A DNA stretch of 64,000 nucleotides from Amycolatopsis pretoriensis (GTDB lineage Bacteria; Actinomycetota; Actinomycetes; Mycobacteriales; Pseudonocardiaceae). The translations under genes were made by a program, and so were the position numbers. The notes under the pieces are model-generated. The model saw only the letters and a list, made by a program, of their open reading frames with translations, did not search any database and was not told the origin of the DNA. This document shows, in pieces, positions 1-8,175 of the stretch. Each line of letters opens with the position of its first letter. Positions within the stretch are counted from its first letter, which is position 1. The stretch lies in NCBI RefSeq assembly GCF_900107925.1, contig NZ_FNUJ01000002.1:248001-312000 (forward strand), read 5' to 3'.

Positions 1-1
1 G

Positions 2-835
2 CTCGCCGTCGACGGGGACATCACCCTGCCGGGTGCCCGCGCGCTGGGCGTTCTCGCGTTCCTCGTGTTCTTCGCCGCCGTCTTCGCGGCCACCTACCTC
101 GCCACCACCTACGGCTTCGGCACGCTGCTGCGCCAAGCCATCCGGCAGGCGATCACCGACCTCCGCAACAGCGTCCAGGTGCTCGGCCGGGCGCTGCCGG
201 TGCTGTTGTTCGTCACCCTGTTCCTCTTCTTCACCGGCGAGCTGTGGCAGCTGATGAACCAGCTCGCCTGGTGGCGCCTCGCCCTGGTCGTCGCCCTCTT
301 CGGCGCGGTCACGGTCCTGGCCGCGGCCGCTCGCCTGCGCGAGGAGATCGGCCGCGTCGAACAGGACTTCAGTCCGCCGATGCTGACCGCCGCGTGCGCC
401 GGCACGCCGCTGGCCGCCGTCACCATCGACGCACCCGTCCGCGCGGTCAGCCTCAACGGGCGGCAGAAGCGCAACCTGCTGCTCATGCTCGCCACCCGCC
501 AGCTCGTCCAAGCCGCGGTCATCGGCCTCGCCCTGTTCGCCTTCTTCGTCCTGCTCGGCGTGATCATCGTGACGCCGGCCGCGGCCGAGCAGTGGATCGG
601 CGCGAAGCCGGCGATCTCGCCGCTGCTGCCCGGCGTTCCGGTCGCCCTGCTGCGCAACGCCACCCTGCTCGCCGGGTTCGGCAGCATGTACTTCGCGGTC
701 ACGTCGATGAGCGACACCGAGCACCGCAAGCAGTTCTTCGCGCCGATCATCGACGAGATCGAACGCACCCTGGCGGTCCGCGCCGTCTACCTCTCCCTCC
801 ACGAGGACCCCGGCGCGCGGCTCAAGTCACCTTGA
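2..835 (+). CDS. Integral membrane protein of unknown function (5' end outside window)
   Basis: The reading frame is already open at the first bases of the window, so the true start lies upstream; a GTG at 65 is only an internal candidate. The visible part has about five hydrophobic segments: one at the very start, ALPVLLFVTLFLFF, WWRLALVVALFGAV, LVQAAVIGLALFAFFVLLG and ALLRNATLLAGFGSM. The segment between the third and fourth is a soluble loop of roughly 70 residues, and the C-terminal tail is charged. No family was recognised and no catalytic motif is visible. The 3' end overlaps the convergent oxidoreductase by 14 bases. It is clearly a real membrane-protein gene but its function is unknown. 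Confidence 0.8.
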   Translation, partial: LAVDGDITLPGARALGVLAFLVFFAAVFAATYLATTYGFGTLLRQAIRQAITDLRNSVQVLGRALPVLLFVTLFLFFTGELWQLMNQLAWWRLALVVALFGAVTVLAAAARLREEIGRVEQDFSPPMLTAACAGTPLAAVTIDAPVRAVSLNGRQKRNLLLMLATRQLVQAAVIGLALFAFFVLLGVIIVTPAAAEQWIGAKPAISPLLPGVPVALLRNATLLAGFGSMYFAVTSMSDTEHRKQFFAPIIDEIERTLAVRAVYLSLHEDPGARLKSP

Positions 836-1745
836 TGACGACCTTGCCCGCGGGGTGTCCGTTCTCGACCGTCGCGAGCGCGGCCGGGGCATCGGACAAC
901 GGGTGGACCGCGGTGATCACCGGGGCGAGCACCCCGTCGAGCGCCAGCCGGGCGGCACGCTCCAGGTTGGCGCGGTCGAGGCGCCGCTCGACAGACCGGC
1001 CACCGACTTCGGTCACCGACGGGTCCCCCACGGCGATGACGGTGTGCGGCTCGCGCGCCAGCGGGGCGACCGCCCGCACGGACGCGCCACCGACCAGGTC
1101 GACGATCCCGTCGAAGCCGCCCGGAACCAGGTCACGAGCCGCGGCGACGACGTCCTCGGCGGTGTAGTCCAGGAACCGCGCCCCGGCGGCTTCGGCGTGC
1201 TCGCGCTTGGCCGCACTGCCGGTGCCGAGCACCCGCAACCCGCGCGCGGCGGCCAAGCGGGCGACCGCGAGGCCGACCCCGCCGCCGACTCCGTTGACCA
1301 GGATCGTGGCGCCGGCCGGCAGGCCGAGCTGGTCGAGCGCGTCCACCGCGGTCGTCCCCGCGACCGGCAGCGTCGCCGCCGCGGTGGCCGACAGGCCCGC
1401 CGGGACGCGAGCGGTGTTCGGGGCCGAGAGCAGCGTCGTCTCGGCGTAGGTGCCGCCGCCGGTGAGCGCGAAGCCGAAGACCGCGTCGCCGACGTCGAGC
1501 CCGTCGACGTCCTCTCCCAGCGCGAGCACGGTCCCCGCGGCCTCCATGCCGAGCACGCGGGGGAACGGACGCCCGCCGTCGAGCCCGGGGACCAGGCCCG
1601 CGCGCAGGAGGTGGTCGAGGGGGTTGACCCCGGCGACGTCGACCCGGATCAGCACCTCGCCGGCCGCGGGGGCGGGATCGGGGCGATCGAAGAACTCCTG
1701 CACCTCGGGTCCGCCGTGCCGGCCGAAACCCCATGCCTGTCCCAT
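822..1745 (-). CDS. Quinone oxidoreductase-like MDR family protein
   Basis: A 307-residue member of the medium-chain dehydrogenase/reductase superfamily, quinone-oxidoreductase type. Residues 1-115 form the GroES-like domain (VAGVNPLDHLLRAG), and the Rossmann glycine motif NGVGGGVGLA lies at about 151-160. The structural-zinc cysteines of alcohol dehydrogenases are absent, as expected for NADPH-dependent enal or quinone reductases. It lies downstream of a MerR-type regulator on the same strand (106-bp gap), which suggests control by an electrophile or redox signal. The exact substrate cannot be told from sequence. The ATG start at 1745 fits the family N-terminus. Confidence 0.85.
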   Translation of the reverse strand: MGQAWGFGRHGGPEVQEFFDRPDPAPAAGEVLIRVDVAGVNPLDHLLRAGLVPGLDGGRPFPRVLGMEAAGTVLALGEDVDGLDVGDAVFGFALTGGGTYAETTLLSAPNTARVPAGLSATAAATLPVAGTTAVDALDQLGLPAGATILVNGVGGGVGLAVARLAAARGLRVLGTGSAAKREHAEAAGARFLDYTAEDVVAAARDLVPGGFDGIVDLVGGASVRAVAPLAREPHTVIAVGDPSVTEVGGRSVERRLDRANLERAARLALDGVLAPVITAVHPLSDAPAALATVENGHPAGKVVIKVT

Positions 1746-1851
1746 TTTCCGCTGCCTCCCGGGTGACCGGCCCGGCGTTTCCGGGCCCCGCGGCCATCTT
1801 CACCGTTCACACCGGTGTCAGGGGCAACCCGCTGAGGCACGGGTCACAGCG

Positions 1852-2229
1852 TCAGGCAGGCCCGGCCACCAGCTCCTCCTGGTGCCGCCGGTTGGCCGCC
1901 ATCACGACGTCGAGTGCGTTCCGCGCCGCCATCAGACGGGCGATGTCGGCGTCGATCCGATCGCGCTCGCGCGCCATCGTCGCGAACGCCGATTCGACGA
2001 CGTCCGGGTCGCCCGGGGTCTCGACGCACGGCAGCACGGCCGCGATCACCCGGCTGGACATCCCCGCGTCGAACAGCTGCCGGATGAGCGACACGCGCTC
2101 GACTTCGGCGTCGGAATAGTGCCGCTGCCCGGCTTCGGAACGCACGCTGGTCAGCAGGCCCTGAGCTTCGTAGTAACGCAGCGAGCGCGAACTCACGCCC
2201 GTGCGCTTGGCCAGTTCGCCGATTCTCAT
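1852..2229 (-). CDS. MerR family transcriptional regulator
   Basis: A 125-residue regulator with the N-terminal MerR winged helix (MRIGELAKRTGVSSRSLRYY) followed by the second wing, the RHYSDAEVERV recognition segment and a coiled-coil dimerisation helix. The C-terminal effector part is short and has no cysteine cluster typical of metal sensors; one Cys occurs in VLPCVETPG. The length and RHYS motif resemble the small MerR proteins next to oxidoreductases in actinomycetes. It probably controls the downstream MDR gene at 822-1745. An 11-bp stem inverted repeat lies just before its start codon. Confidence 0.85.
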   Translation of the reverse strand: MRIGELAKRTGVSSRSLRYYEAQGLLTSVRSEAGQRHYSDAEVERVSLIRQLFDAGMSSRVIAAVLPCVETPGDPDVVESAFATMARERDRIDADIARLMAARNALDVVMAANRRHQEELVAGPA

Positions 2230-2245
2230 ACCTTCGAGGCTAGGC

Positions 2246-2277
2246 GGGGCGGCCTCCTCGGTGGAAGAGGCCGCCCC
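2246..2277. repeat. Perfect 11-bp inverted repeat upstream of the merR-like gene
   Basis: GGGGCGGCCTC at 2246-2256 is exactly repeated in inverse orientation at 2267-2277 with a 10-base loop. It sits 17 bases before the MerR start codon, in the region that would be its promoter or leader. It could be a terminator protecting the gene from upstream transcription, or an mRNA hairpin. It lacks a T-run, so the role is open. Confidence 0.5.
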
Positions 2278-2769
2278 TGGGTGTCCACTCTCGACCTAGT
2301 CCGAACCGTCAACGCACCGGAATCGAGCGAACGCCGATACCTTAGTCATGCCCCGAGATCCGCTGCCAGGGCCCGTCGATCGGCCGGCCATTCTGCGACG
2401 GGCAAGCCTCAGGTGTCACTTCCTTGCTCATGATCGACGATTTCGACGCGGCGATTCCTGTGCGATCACAACAGAATTCGGGACATCCCAAGGGAACACC
2501 TCGTGCGGATCACTCCACACGGGACGCTCGTCCTCACAGCTTTCTTCCCGTATTCCGGATCTTGATCTGACGCTCGGTGAGCGATTACGGCGTGTGGAGC
2601 AGCGGACTTAGACCATAGGCCGGGAGAGTGACGCAGATCACTCTGATGATTGATGATCCCACCCGTTGTGAGCGAACAGTCACCGCCTCTACAGTGGCCC
2701 GCGTGATTCCACCGAATGAGTCACACACCTCCCTTGGCGTCGGTCTGCCGATTGCCACATCCTCCACCT
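2278..2769. other. Gene-free intergenic stretch between divergent genes
   Basis: No convincing coding frame is present; the short frames here lack ribosome sites and GC3 bias, and the base composition is lower in G+C than the flanking genes, as expected of regulatory DNA. It should hold the promoters of the leftward MerR gene and the rightward binding-protein gene. The only strong feature seen is the CRP-like palindrome at 2625-2644. Confidence 0.6.
2625..2644. promoter_or_regulatory. CRP/GlxR-like palindrome
   Basis: AGAGTGA-N6-TCACTCT is a perfect inverted repeat with the GTGA-N6-TCAC core of CRP/FNR-family sites, 136 bases before the TTG start of the binding-protein gene. Actinobacterial CRP proteins recognise TGTGA-N6-TCACA, so the outermost positions differ. 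cAMP-linked control of the lipoprotein gene is an inference from this single site. Confidence 0.45.
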
Positions 2770-2780
2770 AGGAGCAGGTC

Positions 2781-3803
2781 TTGCTTGGAAATGCCATGAG
2801 CCGTCGCCGGGTTCGCACTCGCCGCGCCGCGCTCGGGCTCGCCTTCACCGTCGCCGCCGTCACCGCCCTCAGCGGCTGCAGCGCGCTCGGTTCTGACAGC
2901 TCGGACGGCGCATCGAACGGCGGCGGCAACCTCGAGAAGCCGAAGATCAAGGTCGCGATCTTGCCCACGGTCGACACCGCGCCGCTGTGGCTGGCGCAAG
3001 ACGCCGGCTACTTCAAGGCCGAAGGCCTGGAGGTGGAGGCCATCGTGGCCGCGAGCGGCCAGGCGGCGATGACGAAAGCGGTTTCCGGCGAAACCGACAT
3101 CTCGATCTCGAGCTACATGCCTTTCTTCGTCGCGAAAGCCACTGGTGCGGCGGACCTCCAGCTGGTCGCGGACGCGACCTCGGTCAGCCCGAAGTCGGTC
3201 GCGATCGTCACGGTGCCGAACTCGCCGGTGAAGACGGTCACCGACCTGGGCAACAAGCGGATCGCGATGACGGCCAAGAACACGGCGAGCGACCTGCTGG
3301 CCAAGTCCCTGATGAAGGACCACGGCGTCGACATCAACAAGGTGACCTGGGTCCAGATGCCCTTCCCGAACGTCGGGGCGGCCCTGCAGTCGGGTCAGGT
3401 CGACGCGGCCCTGCTGCCCGAGCCCTTCCTCACGCAGACGGCGAAAACCGCCGGCGCCATCCCGGTGATCGACGTCAACACCGGTGCCACGCAGGACTTC
3501 CCGCTGTCGGGCTACGGCTCGACCCGCAAGTGGGTGCAGGCGAACCCGAAGACCCTCGCGGCCTTCCAGCGCGCCCTGCAGAAGGCCACCAGTGAAATGA
3601 ACAAGGACCGGTCCAAGATCGAGCCGCTGCTGGTCAAGTACGCGAAGATCGACGAAGACTCCGCCAAGCTGCTCGGCCTGCCCAGCTTCGGCGTCAAGCT
3701 CGACCCGCGGCGCATCCAGCGCGTGCCCGATCTGATGCTGCAGATGGGCGCGATCACCTCGCCGGTGGACGCCACGCAGATGATCGCCCCGCAGACCGAC
3801 TAA
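2781..3803 (+). CDS. ABC transporter substrate-binding lipoprotein, NMT1/TauA (SsuA-like) type
   Basis: A 340-residue extracellular binding protein. A twin-arginine-rich N-terminus and hydrophobic segment end in the lipobox ALSGC, so the mature protein is lipid-anchored. The body matches the NMT1/THI5/TauA fold: KVAILPTVDTAPLWLAQDAGYFKAEG at the ligand cleft, then repeated alpha/beta lobes (DISISSYMPFF, QSGQVDAALLPEP). Family ligands include sulfonates, nitrate, aromatic acids and pyrimidine precursors. The TTG at 2781 is preferred because AGGAG (2770-2774) is six bases away; ATG 2796 is the alternative. No permease or ATPase gene is nearby, so it is an orphan subunit. Neighbouring aromatic-acid genes make an aromatic ligand possible but unproven. 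Confidence 0.85.
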   Translation: MLGNAMSRRRVRTRRAALGLAFTVAAVTALSGCSALGSDSSDGASNGGGNLEKPKIKVAILPTVDTAPLWLAQDAGYFKAEGLEVEAIVAASGQAAMTKAVSGETDISISSYMPFFVAKATGAADLQLVADATSVSPKSVAIVTVPNSPVKTVTDLGNKRIAMTAKNTASDLLAKSLMKDHGVDINKVTWVQMPFPNVGAALQSGQVDAALLPEPFLTQTAKTAGAIPVIDVNTGATQDFPLSGYGSTRKWVQANPKTLAAFQRALQKATSEMNKDRSKIEPLLVKYAKIDEDSAKLLGLPSFGVKLDPRRIQRVPDLMLQMGAITSPVDATQMIAPQTD

Positions 3804-3818
3804 TTCTTGTAGTCCGGA

Positions 3819-3863
3819 CTTCGTCCGGGGTGCGGTCCACTGTGGACCGCACCCCGGACGAAG
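3819..3863. terminator. Strong bidirectional terminator hairpin
   Basis: A perfect inverted repeat with 22-base arms (3819-3840 and 3842-3863) around a single central T. It lies between the convergent binding-protein and decarboxylase genes and starts 15 bases after the first stop codon. There is no clear U-tract, as is common for actinomycete terminators. Confidence 0.85.
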
Positions 3864-3875
3864 TCGTTTGCGGAC

Positions 3876-5462
3876 TCAGTAAGGCGATTCCTCCGCCGAG
3901 ATCACGCGGACGTGCACCAGCGTCGGGCGCGAGTCCTGGAGAGCCGCGGTGAGACCGGGGACCAGGCCCGACGGTTCCGAGATCGTCACGCCCTGACAGC
4001 CCATGCTCGACGCCAGCGCCGCGAAGTCGATGCCACCGAGCTCGGTGCCGGGCAGCTTGCCACCGCCGATCGAGTCGCCGAAGAGGCGGACCGCCGCGTA
4101 CTGCGAGTTGTCGAGGATCACGATGGTCACCGGCAGGTTGTGCTTCGCCGCGGTCCACAGTGCCTGGATGCCGTACATGCTCGACCCGTCGCCGATCACC
4201 CCGACGACCTGGCGATCCGGCCGCGCGAGCGCCGCGCCGACCACGGCCGGCACGCCGTAGCCGAGGGAGCCGCTGCCCGTGGTCAGGAAGCCGGTGTCGG
4301 TCGAGGTGATCGGGAAGTGGTCGTGCAGGGCGCCGCGGTGGCTGGGTGCCTCCTCGACGACGATGGCGTTGTCCGGCAACAGGTTCGCGAGGGTCGAGTA
4401 GGCGTACTCCGCGGTGAGTGCGTCGCCGGCCGGCTTCGCGGGCCGCGCGAGCGGCGCCGGAGCGGGACGCGTGGTCTCGCCGACCGCGTCGAGCAGGGCG
4501 CGAACGCCCAGTTTGGACGTCGCCCGGATGCCGGTGCCTTCGAAGGCACGCGCGAGGAGCTGCTCGTCGTCGCTCATGATGAACAGCGGCGGCAGCGGGG
4601 TTTCCCCGCGCCCGCGGTCGACGTGGTAGGTGAACGCGGGCGCACCGAGCACGAGGACGAGGTCGTGCGCGGCGAGCTTGTCGGCGACCACGCCGCGTTC
4701 CGGGTCCAGGAACCCTTGGAACAGCGGGTGGTTCTCGGGGAACGAGCTGCGGAACGACATCGGCGCGACCCACACGCCGGCGTTGAGCCGTTCGGCCAGC
4801 GCGACGGTCTCCCCGACGGCGCGATCCTGGTCGACCGCTCCCCCGACGACGATCGCCGGCCGTTCGGCGGCGGCGAGAGCGGCGGCGAGTTCGCCGATGG
4901 ACTCGGGATCCGGTGCGTAGCCCCGGATCCGGGGCCGGGAGATGATGGGCCGCTCGGTGGTCGCGGTCCAGTCATCGGCGGGAACGGAGACGAAGACGGG
5001 ACCGGTCGGCGCCTGCGTCGCGACGTGGTAGGCCCGCGCCAGCGCGGCGGGGACGTCCTCGGCGGTGGCGGGCTCGATCGACCACTTCACGTAGGGCTTG
5101 GGGAAACCCGGCGCGTCGACGGCGCCGAGGAAGGGATCGTGCGGCAGGAGCGACCGGGTCTGCTGTCCCGCGACGACGATCAGCGGAGTCCGGTTGCGGT
5201 AGGCGTTGAAGAGGTTGCCGAGCCCGTGCCCGACCCCGCCGGCGGAGTGCAGGTTCACCAGGACGGCCTCGCGAGTGGCTTGGGCATAGCCATCGGCCAT
5301 CGCCACGACGGCGGCCTCCTGCAAGCCGAGGACGTAGGTGAAGTCGTCCGGCCAATCGGTCAGGAAGGGGACTTCGGTGGTGCCGGGGTTGCCGAAAATC
5401 GTGGTGAGGCCGAGTTCGCGGAGCAATTCGCGAGTGGCGTCCAGAACCGTGCGCTTGATCAT
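3876..5462 (-). CDS. mdlC: Benzoylformate decarboxylase (thiamine diphosphate-dependent)
   Basis: A 528-residue ThDP enzyme that closely follows the Pseudomonas putida benzoylformate decarboxylase pattern (FGNPGTTEVPFL, LQEAAVVAMADGYAQA, VNLHSAGG, VAGQQTR). Active-site equivalents are present: the cofactor glutamate E49, H72 of LHSA and H280 of FTYH. The ThDP/Mg motif starts with GDGS at 424-427 and ends at N452. The substrate-binding serine of the P. putida enzyme (FGNPGS) is a threonine here (T28). The expected reaction is benzoylformate to benzaldehyde plus CO2 in the mandelate pathway, in the cytoplasm. No mandelate dehydrogenase is adjacent. A related 2-keto-acid substrate is possible. 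The gene is apparently monocistronic and shares a terminator with the convergent lipoprotein gene. Confidence 0.85.
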   Translation of the reverse strand: MIKRTVLDATRELLRELGLTTIFGNPGTTEVPFLTDWPDDFTYVLGLQEAAVVAMADGYAQATREAVLVNLHSAGGVGHGLGNLFNAYRNRTPLIVVAGQQTRSLLPHDPFLGAVDAPGFPKPYVKWSIEPATAEDVPAALARAYHVATQAPTGPVFVSVPADDWTATTERPIISRPRIRGYAPDPESIGELAAALAAAERPAIVVGGAVDQDRAVGETVALAERLNAGVWVAPMSFRSSFPENHPLFQGFLDPERGVVADKLAAHDLVLVLGAPAFTYHVDRGRGETPLPPLFIMSDDEQLLARAFEGTGIRATSKLGVRALLDAVGETTRPAPAPLARPAKPAGDALTAEYAYSTLANLLPDNAIVVEEAPSHRGALHDHFPITSTDTGFLTTGSGSLGYGVPAVVGAALARPDRQVVGVIGDGSSMYGIQALWTAAKHNLPVTIVILDNSQYAAVRLFGDSIGGGKLPGTELGGIDFAALASSMGCQGVTISEPSGLVPGLTAALQDSRPTLVHVRVISAEESPY

Positions 5463-5539
5463 GCCGACAGACTAACGTTTAGCTTCGCGAAGGAAATCCC
5501 CCAAAGGGCCGCCTGGACACGCCGAAACCCGGCAACCCT

Positions 5540-5945
5540 TCACGCGCCGGACTTGTAGTCCGCGTCCATCGAAGCCAGGACCTTCTCCGGGGTCGACTGC
5601 TTGCTGAACACCTCCTGAATCCCGGTGAGCATCGTCTGCCGGGCCTTCGGGGTTCGGCCACAGCTGGTCCATGAACGGGACCGTCCTGTTCTGGCCGATG
5701 TACGTCGACAGCTCGGTCAGCGACGGGTCCGGTTTGAACCCCGTGTCCGGCAGCGCCGGGAGGCTGCCCTAGGCCGACATCGTCGCGATGGGCGTGTTGA
5801 CCGCGCTCAGCGAAGCGGGCTGTCCGTTCCCGAAGCATTCTCCCTCGCCGACTACGACAACACGAGTTTCGCCACTCTTGGCCCGATTTCGCTGACCAGG
5901 TCGGCCCGGCCGGCGGCCCAGATCAAGCTGTCGCCCAAGCTGGTC
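5540..5945 (-). pseudogene. Remnant of a sugar ABC transporter substrate-binding protein gene
   Basis: Reading leftward, three frames together rebuild the C-terminus of a family-1 extracellular solute-binding protein. Pieces are SLIWAAGRADLVSEIGPRVA, then FGNGQPASLSAVNTPIATMS ending at a TAG, then LPALPDTGFKPDPSLTELS to FMDQLWPNPE, and after a frame change ARQTMLTGIQEVFSKQS to ADYKSGA and a TGA at 5540-5542. At least two frameshifts and one in-frame stop are needed, so no intact product is possible. The N-terminal two thirds are missing. The 5' border is approximate. Confidence 0.7.
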
Positions 5946-5985
5946 CCCCGGCGCACCACGGCGGCCCCGCGCTGACTTCGCGGGC

Positions 5986-7155
5986 TCAGCCCGACACGCT
6001 GACCGGCAGCGACTTCCACGCCCGCAGGGTGTTGTTGAGGTGCCGTTCGGGCACGCCGGCCGGCTCGATCTTGCGGACCCGCGAGACGAGGGCACTGAGC
6101 AAAGCTTCCGCCTCCAGCCGGGCCACGTGCTGGCCGACGCACTGGTGCAGTCCCATGCCGAAGCCGACGTGGCCGGAGGGGTCGCGGGTGATGTCGAACG
6201 CGGCCGGGTCGGCCCAGCGGCGGGGATCGCGGTTGGCCGCGGCCAGGAACATCAGGATCTTGCGGCCTGCGGGCACGAGCACGTCGCCGATGCGCACGTC
6301 CGCGGTCGTCGTGCGGAAGAACGTCTGGACCGGGGACTCCCAGCGCACCGCCTCGTCGAAAGCCACCCGGGCGAGAGCCGGGTTGTCACGGAGGCGCTGC
6401 CACTGGTCCGGGTGCGTGGCGAAGGCGTGCAGCAGCGCGGAAAGCGCGTGCACGGTGGTGTCGACGCCGGCGGTCAGCAGCGACCGCACGATCAGCGGTG
6501 CCTGCTCCGGCGTGATGTCGCCGCGGTCGGCCGCGGCCCAGATGTCGGCGCCGAACCCCTCTGGGGCAAGCACTTCGCGCCGGCACCGGCTGCCGACCCA
6601 GTCCGACAGCTCCGCCACCCGGGGCGCACCCCGGGCGACGAGGTCGTTGTCCGCGCCGAAGGCGTTGAACGCGTGGTCGCCGTACGGCAGCAGGTTTTCC
6701 CGGCCCTCGGCCGGAAGCCCGACGGCGTCGGGGAACACTCGCAGCGGGAACACGTGCGCCAAGTCGGCGGCGGCGTCGAACCGCGGGCCGCGGGCCAGCA
6801 CCTGGTCGACGAGTTCTTCCGCGTCGACCGTCCACTGTGTACGCAGCCGCCGGAGCGCGCGCGGACCGAGCACCTTGCTCAGCACGCGGCGAGGCGCGTC
6901 GTGGCGGGGTGGGTCGGCCTCCAGCAGCAGGCTCGGCGGCCGCCACGGCTTCCCGGTCCGGAAGTTCGTCAAGCCGACGCCGGCCGCGGACTGGAACCGT
7001 TGCCAGTCGGTGAGCGCGGCGTGCACCTGCTCGTACCGGGCGACGGCGTAGACGTCGTAGCGAGGCAAGTACACGGCCGGGCCGGCGTCGCGGAGCTCGG
7101 CGTGCAGCGGCAGCGGGTTCTCCAGGACGGCGTGGCTGAACGGATCGATGGTCAT
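5986..7155 (-). CDS. Cytochrome P450, CYP199-like (para-substituted benzoate monooxygenase candidate)
   Basis: A 389-residue soluble P450. The oxygen-binding I-helix AGVDTT is at about 229-234, ExxR at E268-R271, and the heme loop GFGMGLHQCVG has the proximal cysteine C339. The N-terminus (DPFSHAVLENPLPLHAELRDAG) and the C-terminal LNNTLRAWKSLPV are hallmarks I associate with CYP199 enzymes, which oxidise or O-demethylate para-substituted benzoates such as 4-methoxybenzoate. It starts 6 bases after the stop of the reductase gene, so the two are co-transcribed and probably form one electron-transfer pair. A divergent IclR gene is the likely regulator. Confidence 0.85.
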   Translation of the reverse strand: MTIDPFSHAVLENPLPLHAELRDAGPAVYLPRYDVYAVARYEQVHAALTDWQRFQSAAGVGLTNFRTGKPWRPPSLLLEADPPRHDAPRRVLSKVLGPRALRRLRTQWTVDAEELVDQVLARGPRFDAAADLAHVFPLRVFPDAVGLPAEGRENLLPYGDHAFNAFGADNDLVARGAPRVAELSDWVGSRCRREVLAPEGFGADIWAAADRGDITPEQAPLIVRSLLTAGVDTTVHALSALLHAFATHPDQWQRLRDNPALARVAFDEAVRWESPVQTFFRTTTADVRIGDVLVPAGRKILMFLAAANRDPRRWADPAAFDITRDPSGHVGFGMGLHQCVGQHVARLEAEALLSALVSRVRKIEPAGVPERHLNNTLRAWKSLPVSVSG

Positions 7156-7161
7156 GGCACC

Positions 7162-8091
7162 TCACAAGTCCAGGACGAGCCGGTCGGACAGTGAGCGGGA
7201 CACGCAGACGAACATGCGGTCGGCGGCCGCGCGTTCGTGGTCCTCGAGGATCGCGTCCCGGTGCTCGGGACGTCCCGCGAGCACCGCGGTTTCGCACGTG
7301 CCGCAGGTGCCCTGGCGGCAGGAGGACAGGACCTCGACGCCGGCTTCGGCGACCGCGTCGAGCACGCTGGCCGACGGCGGCACGGTCACGCGGAGTCCAC
7401 TTCGGACCAGTTCGACCTCGAACGGCGTGCTGCGCGCCGGTTCTCCCGCGTCGGCGACGAACCGTTCGGTGCGCAAGGTGTACGGCGGCCACGGCGCGCA
7501 GACGCGCTCGATCGCGTCCAGCAGCGGCGCGGGGCCGCAGGCGTAGATCTTCACGTCCGGCCGCGGTTCGCCGAGGAACCCGGCGAGGTCGAGCAGGCCG
7601 TGCTCGTCCTGCGGCCGGACCAGGACGCGGTCGCCGTGGGCTTCGAGGTCGTCGAGGAACGCCATCGACGCGCGGTGCCGCCCGCCGTACAACAGCCGCC
7701 ACCGCGCGCCGAGCAGCTCGGCCTGGTGCACCATCGGCAGCAGCGGCGTGATCCCGATGCCGCCGGCGACGAACAGGTACTCCGGCGACGGCACCAGCGG
7801 GAAGTTGTTCCGCGGCCCGCCCACGCCGACCTCGTCGCCGACGTCCAGCTCGTCGTGCACGTACGCCGAGCCGCCCCGGCCGCCGGGCTCGCGCAGGACC
7901 CCGATCCGGTAGTGCCCGGAGTCCCAGCGATCCCCGCAGAGCGAGTACTGCCGGGTCAGCCCGGTAGGCAGGACGAGGTCGAGGTGCGAGCCGGGCGTCC
8001 AGTCCTTCACCCGGCCGCCGCCGGCCAGCTCGAGGGTCACCACGCCGTCGGCCACCACGGTCTTGCGGCGGACCCGCAGGGGAGCGTTCAT
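7162..8091 (-). CDS. PDR-type oxygenase reductase (FMN/NAD domain plus C-terminal 2Fe-2S)
   Basis: A 309-residue phthalate-dioxygenase-reductase-like protein. The N-terminal flavin barrel carries RQYSLCGD, and the NAD domain carries FVAGGIGITPLLPM and KIYACGPAPLL. The C-terminal plant-type ferredoxin domain has CRQGTCGTCETAVL plus the distant fourth cysteine in MFVCVSRS. It should move electrons from NAD(P)H through flavin and a 2Fe-2S cluster to the adjacent P450, replacing the usual separate ferredoxin and ferredoxin reductase. ATG 8091 is chosen because upstream in-frame sequence is non-coding and contains the divergent IclR promoter. Confidence 0.87.
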   Translation of the reverse strand: MNAPLRVRRKTVVADGVVTLELAGGGRVKDWTPGSHLDLVLPTGLTRQYSLCGDRWDSGHYRIGVLREPGGRGGSAYVHDELDVGDEVGVGGPRNNFPLVPSPEYLFVAGGIGITPLLPMVHQAELLGARWRLLYGGRHRASMAFLDDLEAHGDRVLVRPQDEHGLLDLAGFLGEPRPDVKIYACGPAPLLDAIERVCAPWPPYTLRTERFVADAGEPARSTPFEVELVRSGLRVTVPPSASVLDAVAEAGVEVLSSCRQGTCGTCETAVLAGRPEHRDAILEDHERAAADRMFVCVSRSLSDRLVLDL

Positions 8092-8132
8092 CGGACGACC
8101 ATCACCGGTCCTCGTGCCTTCCACGAAACGAA

Positions 8133-8149
8133 CTCTCAATGGACGAGAG
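8133..8149. promoter_or_regulatory. Inverted repeat in the IclR/P450-operon divergent promoter
   Basis: CTCTC-N7-GAGAG sits in the 84-base gap between the divergent reductase and IclR genes, about 45 bases from the reductase start and 27 from the IclR start. Its position suits binding by the IclR-type regulator, but the repeat is short and the assignment is tentative. Confidence 0.35.
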
Positions 8150-8175
8150 AAGCCGCGGCGGCGATACTCGGCTCC

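Noticed and set aside
2585..2767. A 60-codon leftward frame in the 2.3-2.8 kb gap
   Set aside because: It covers the CRP-like site and promoter region, lacks a ribosome site and shows no codon bias.
5852..6142. An independent leftward gene upstream of the decayed binding protein
   Set aside because: Only its last 30 codons resemble a protein family, and they match the binding-protein relic; the rest is antisense to the P450 gene's 3' end.
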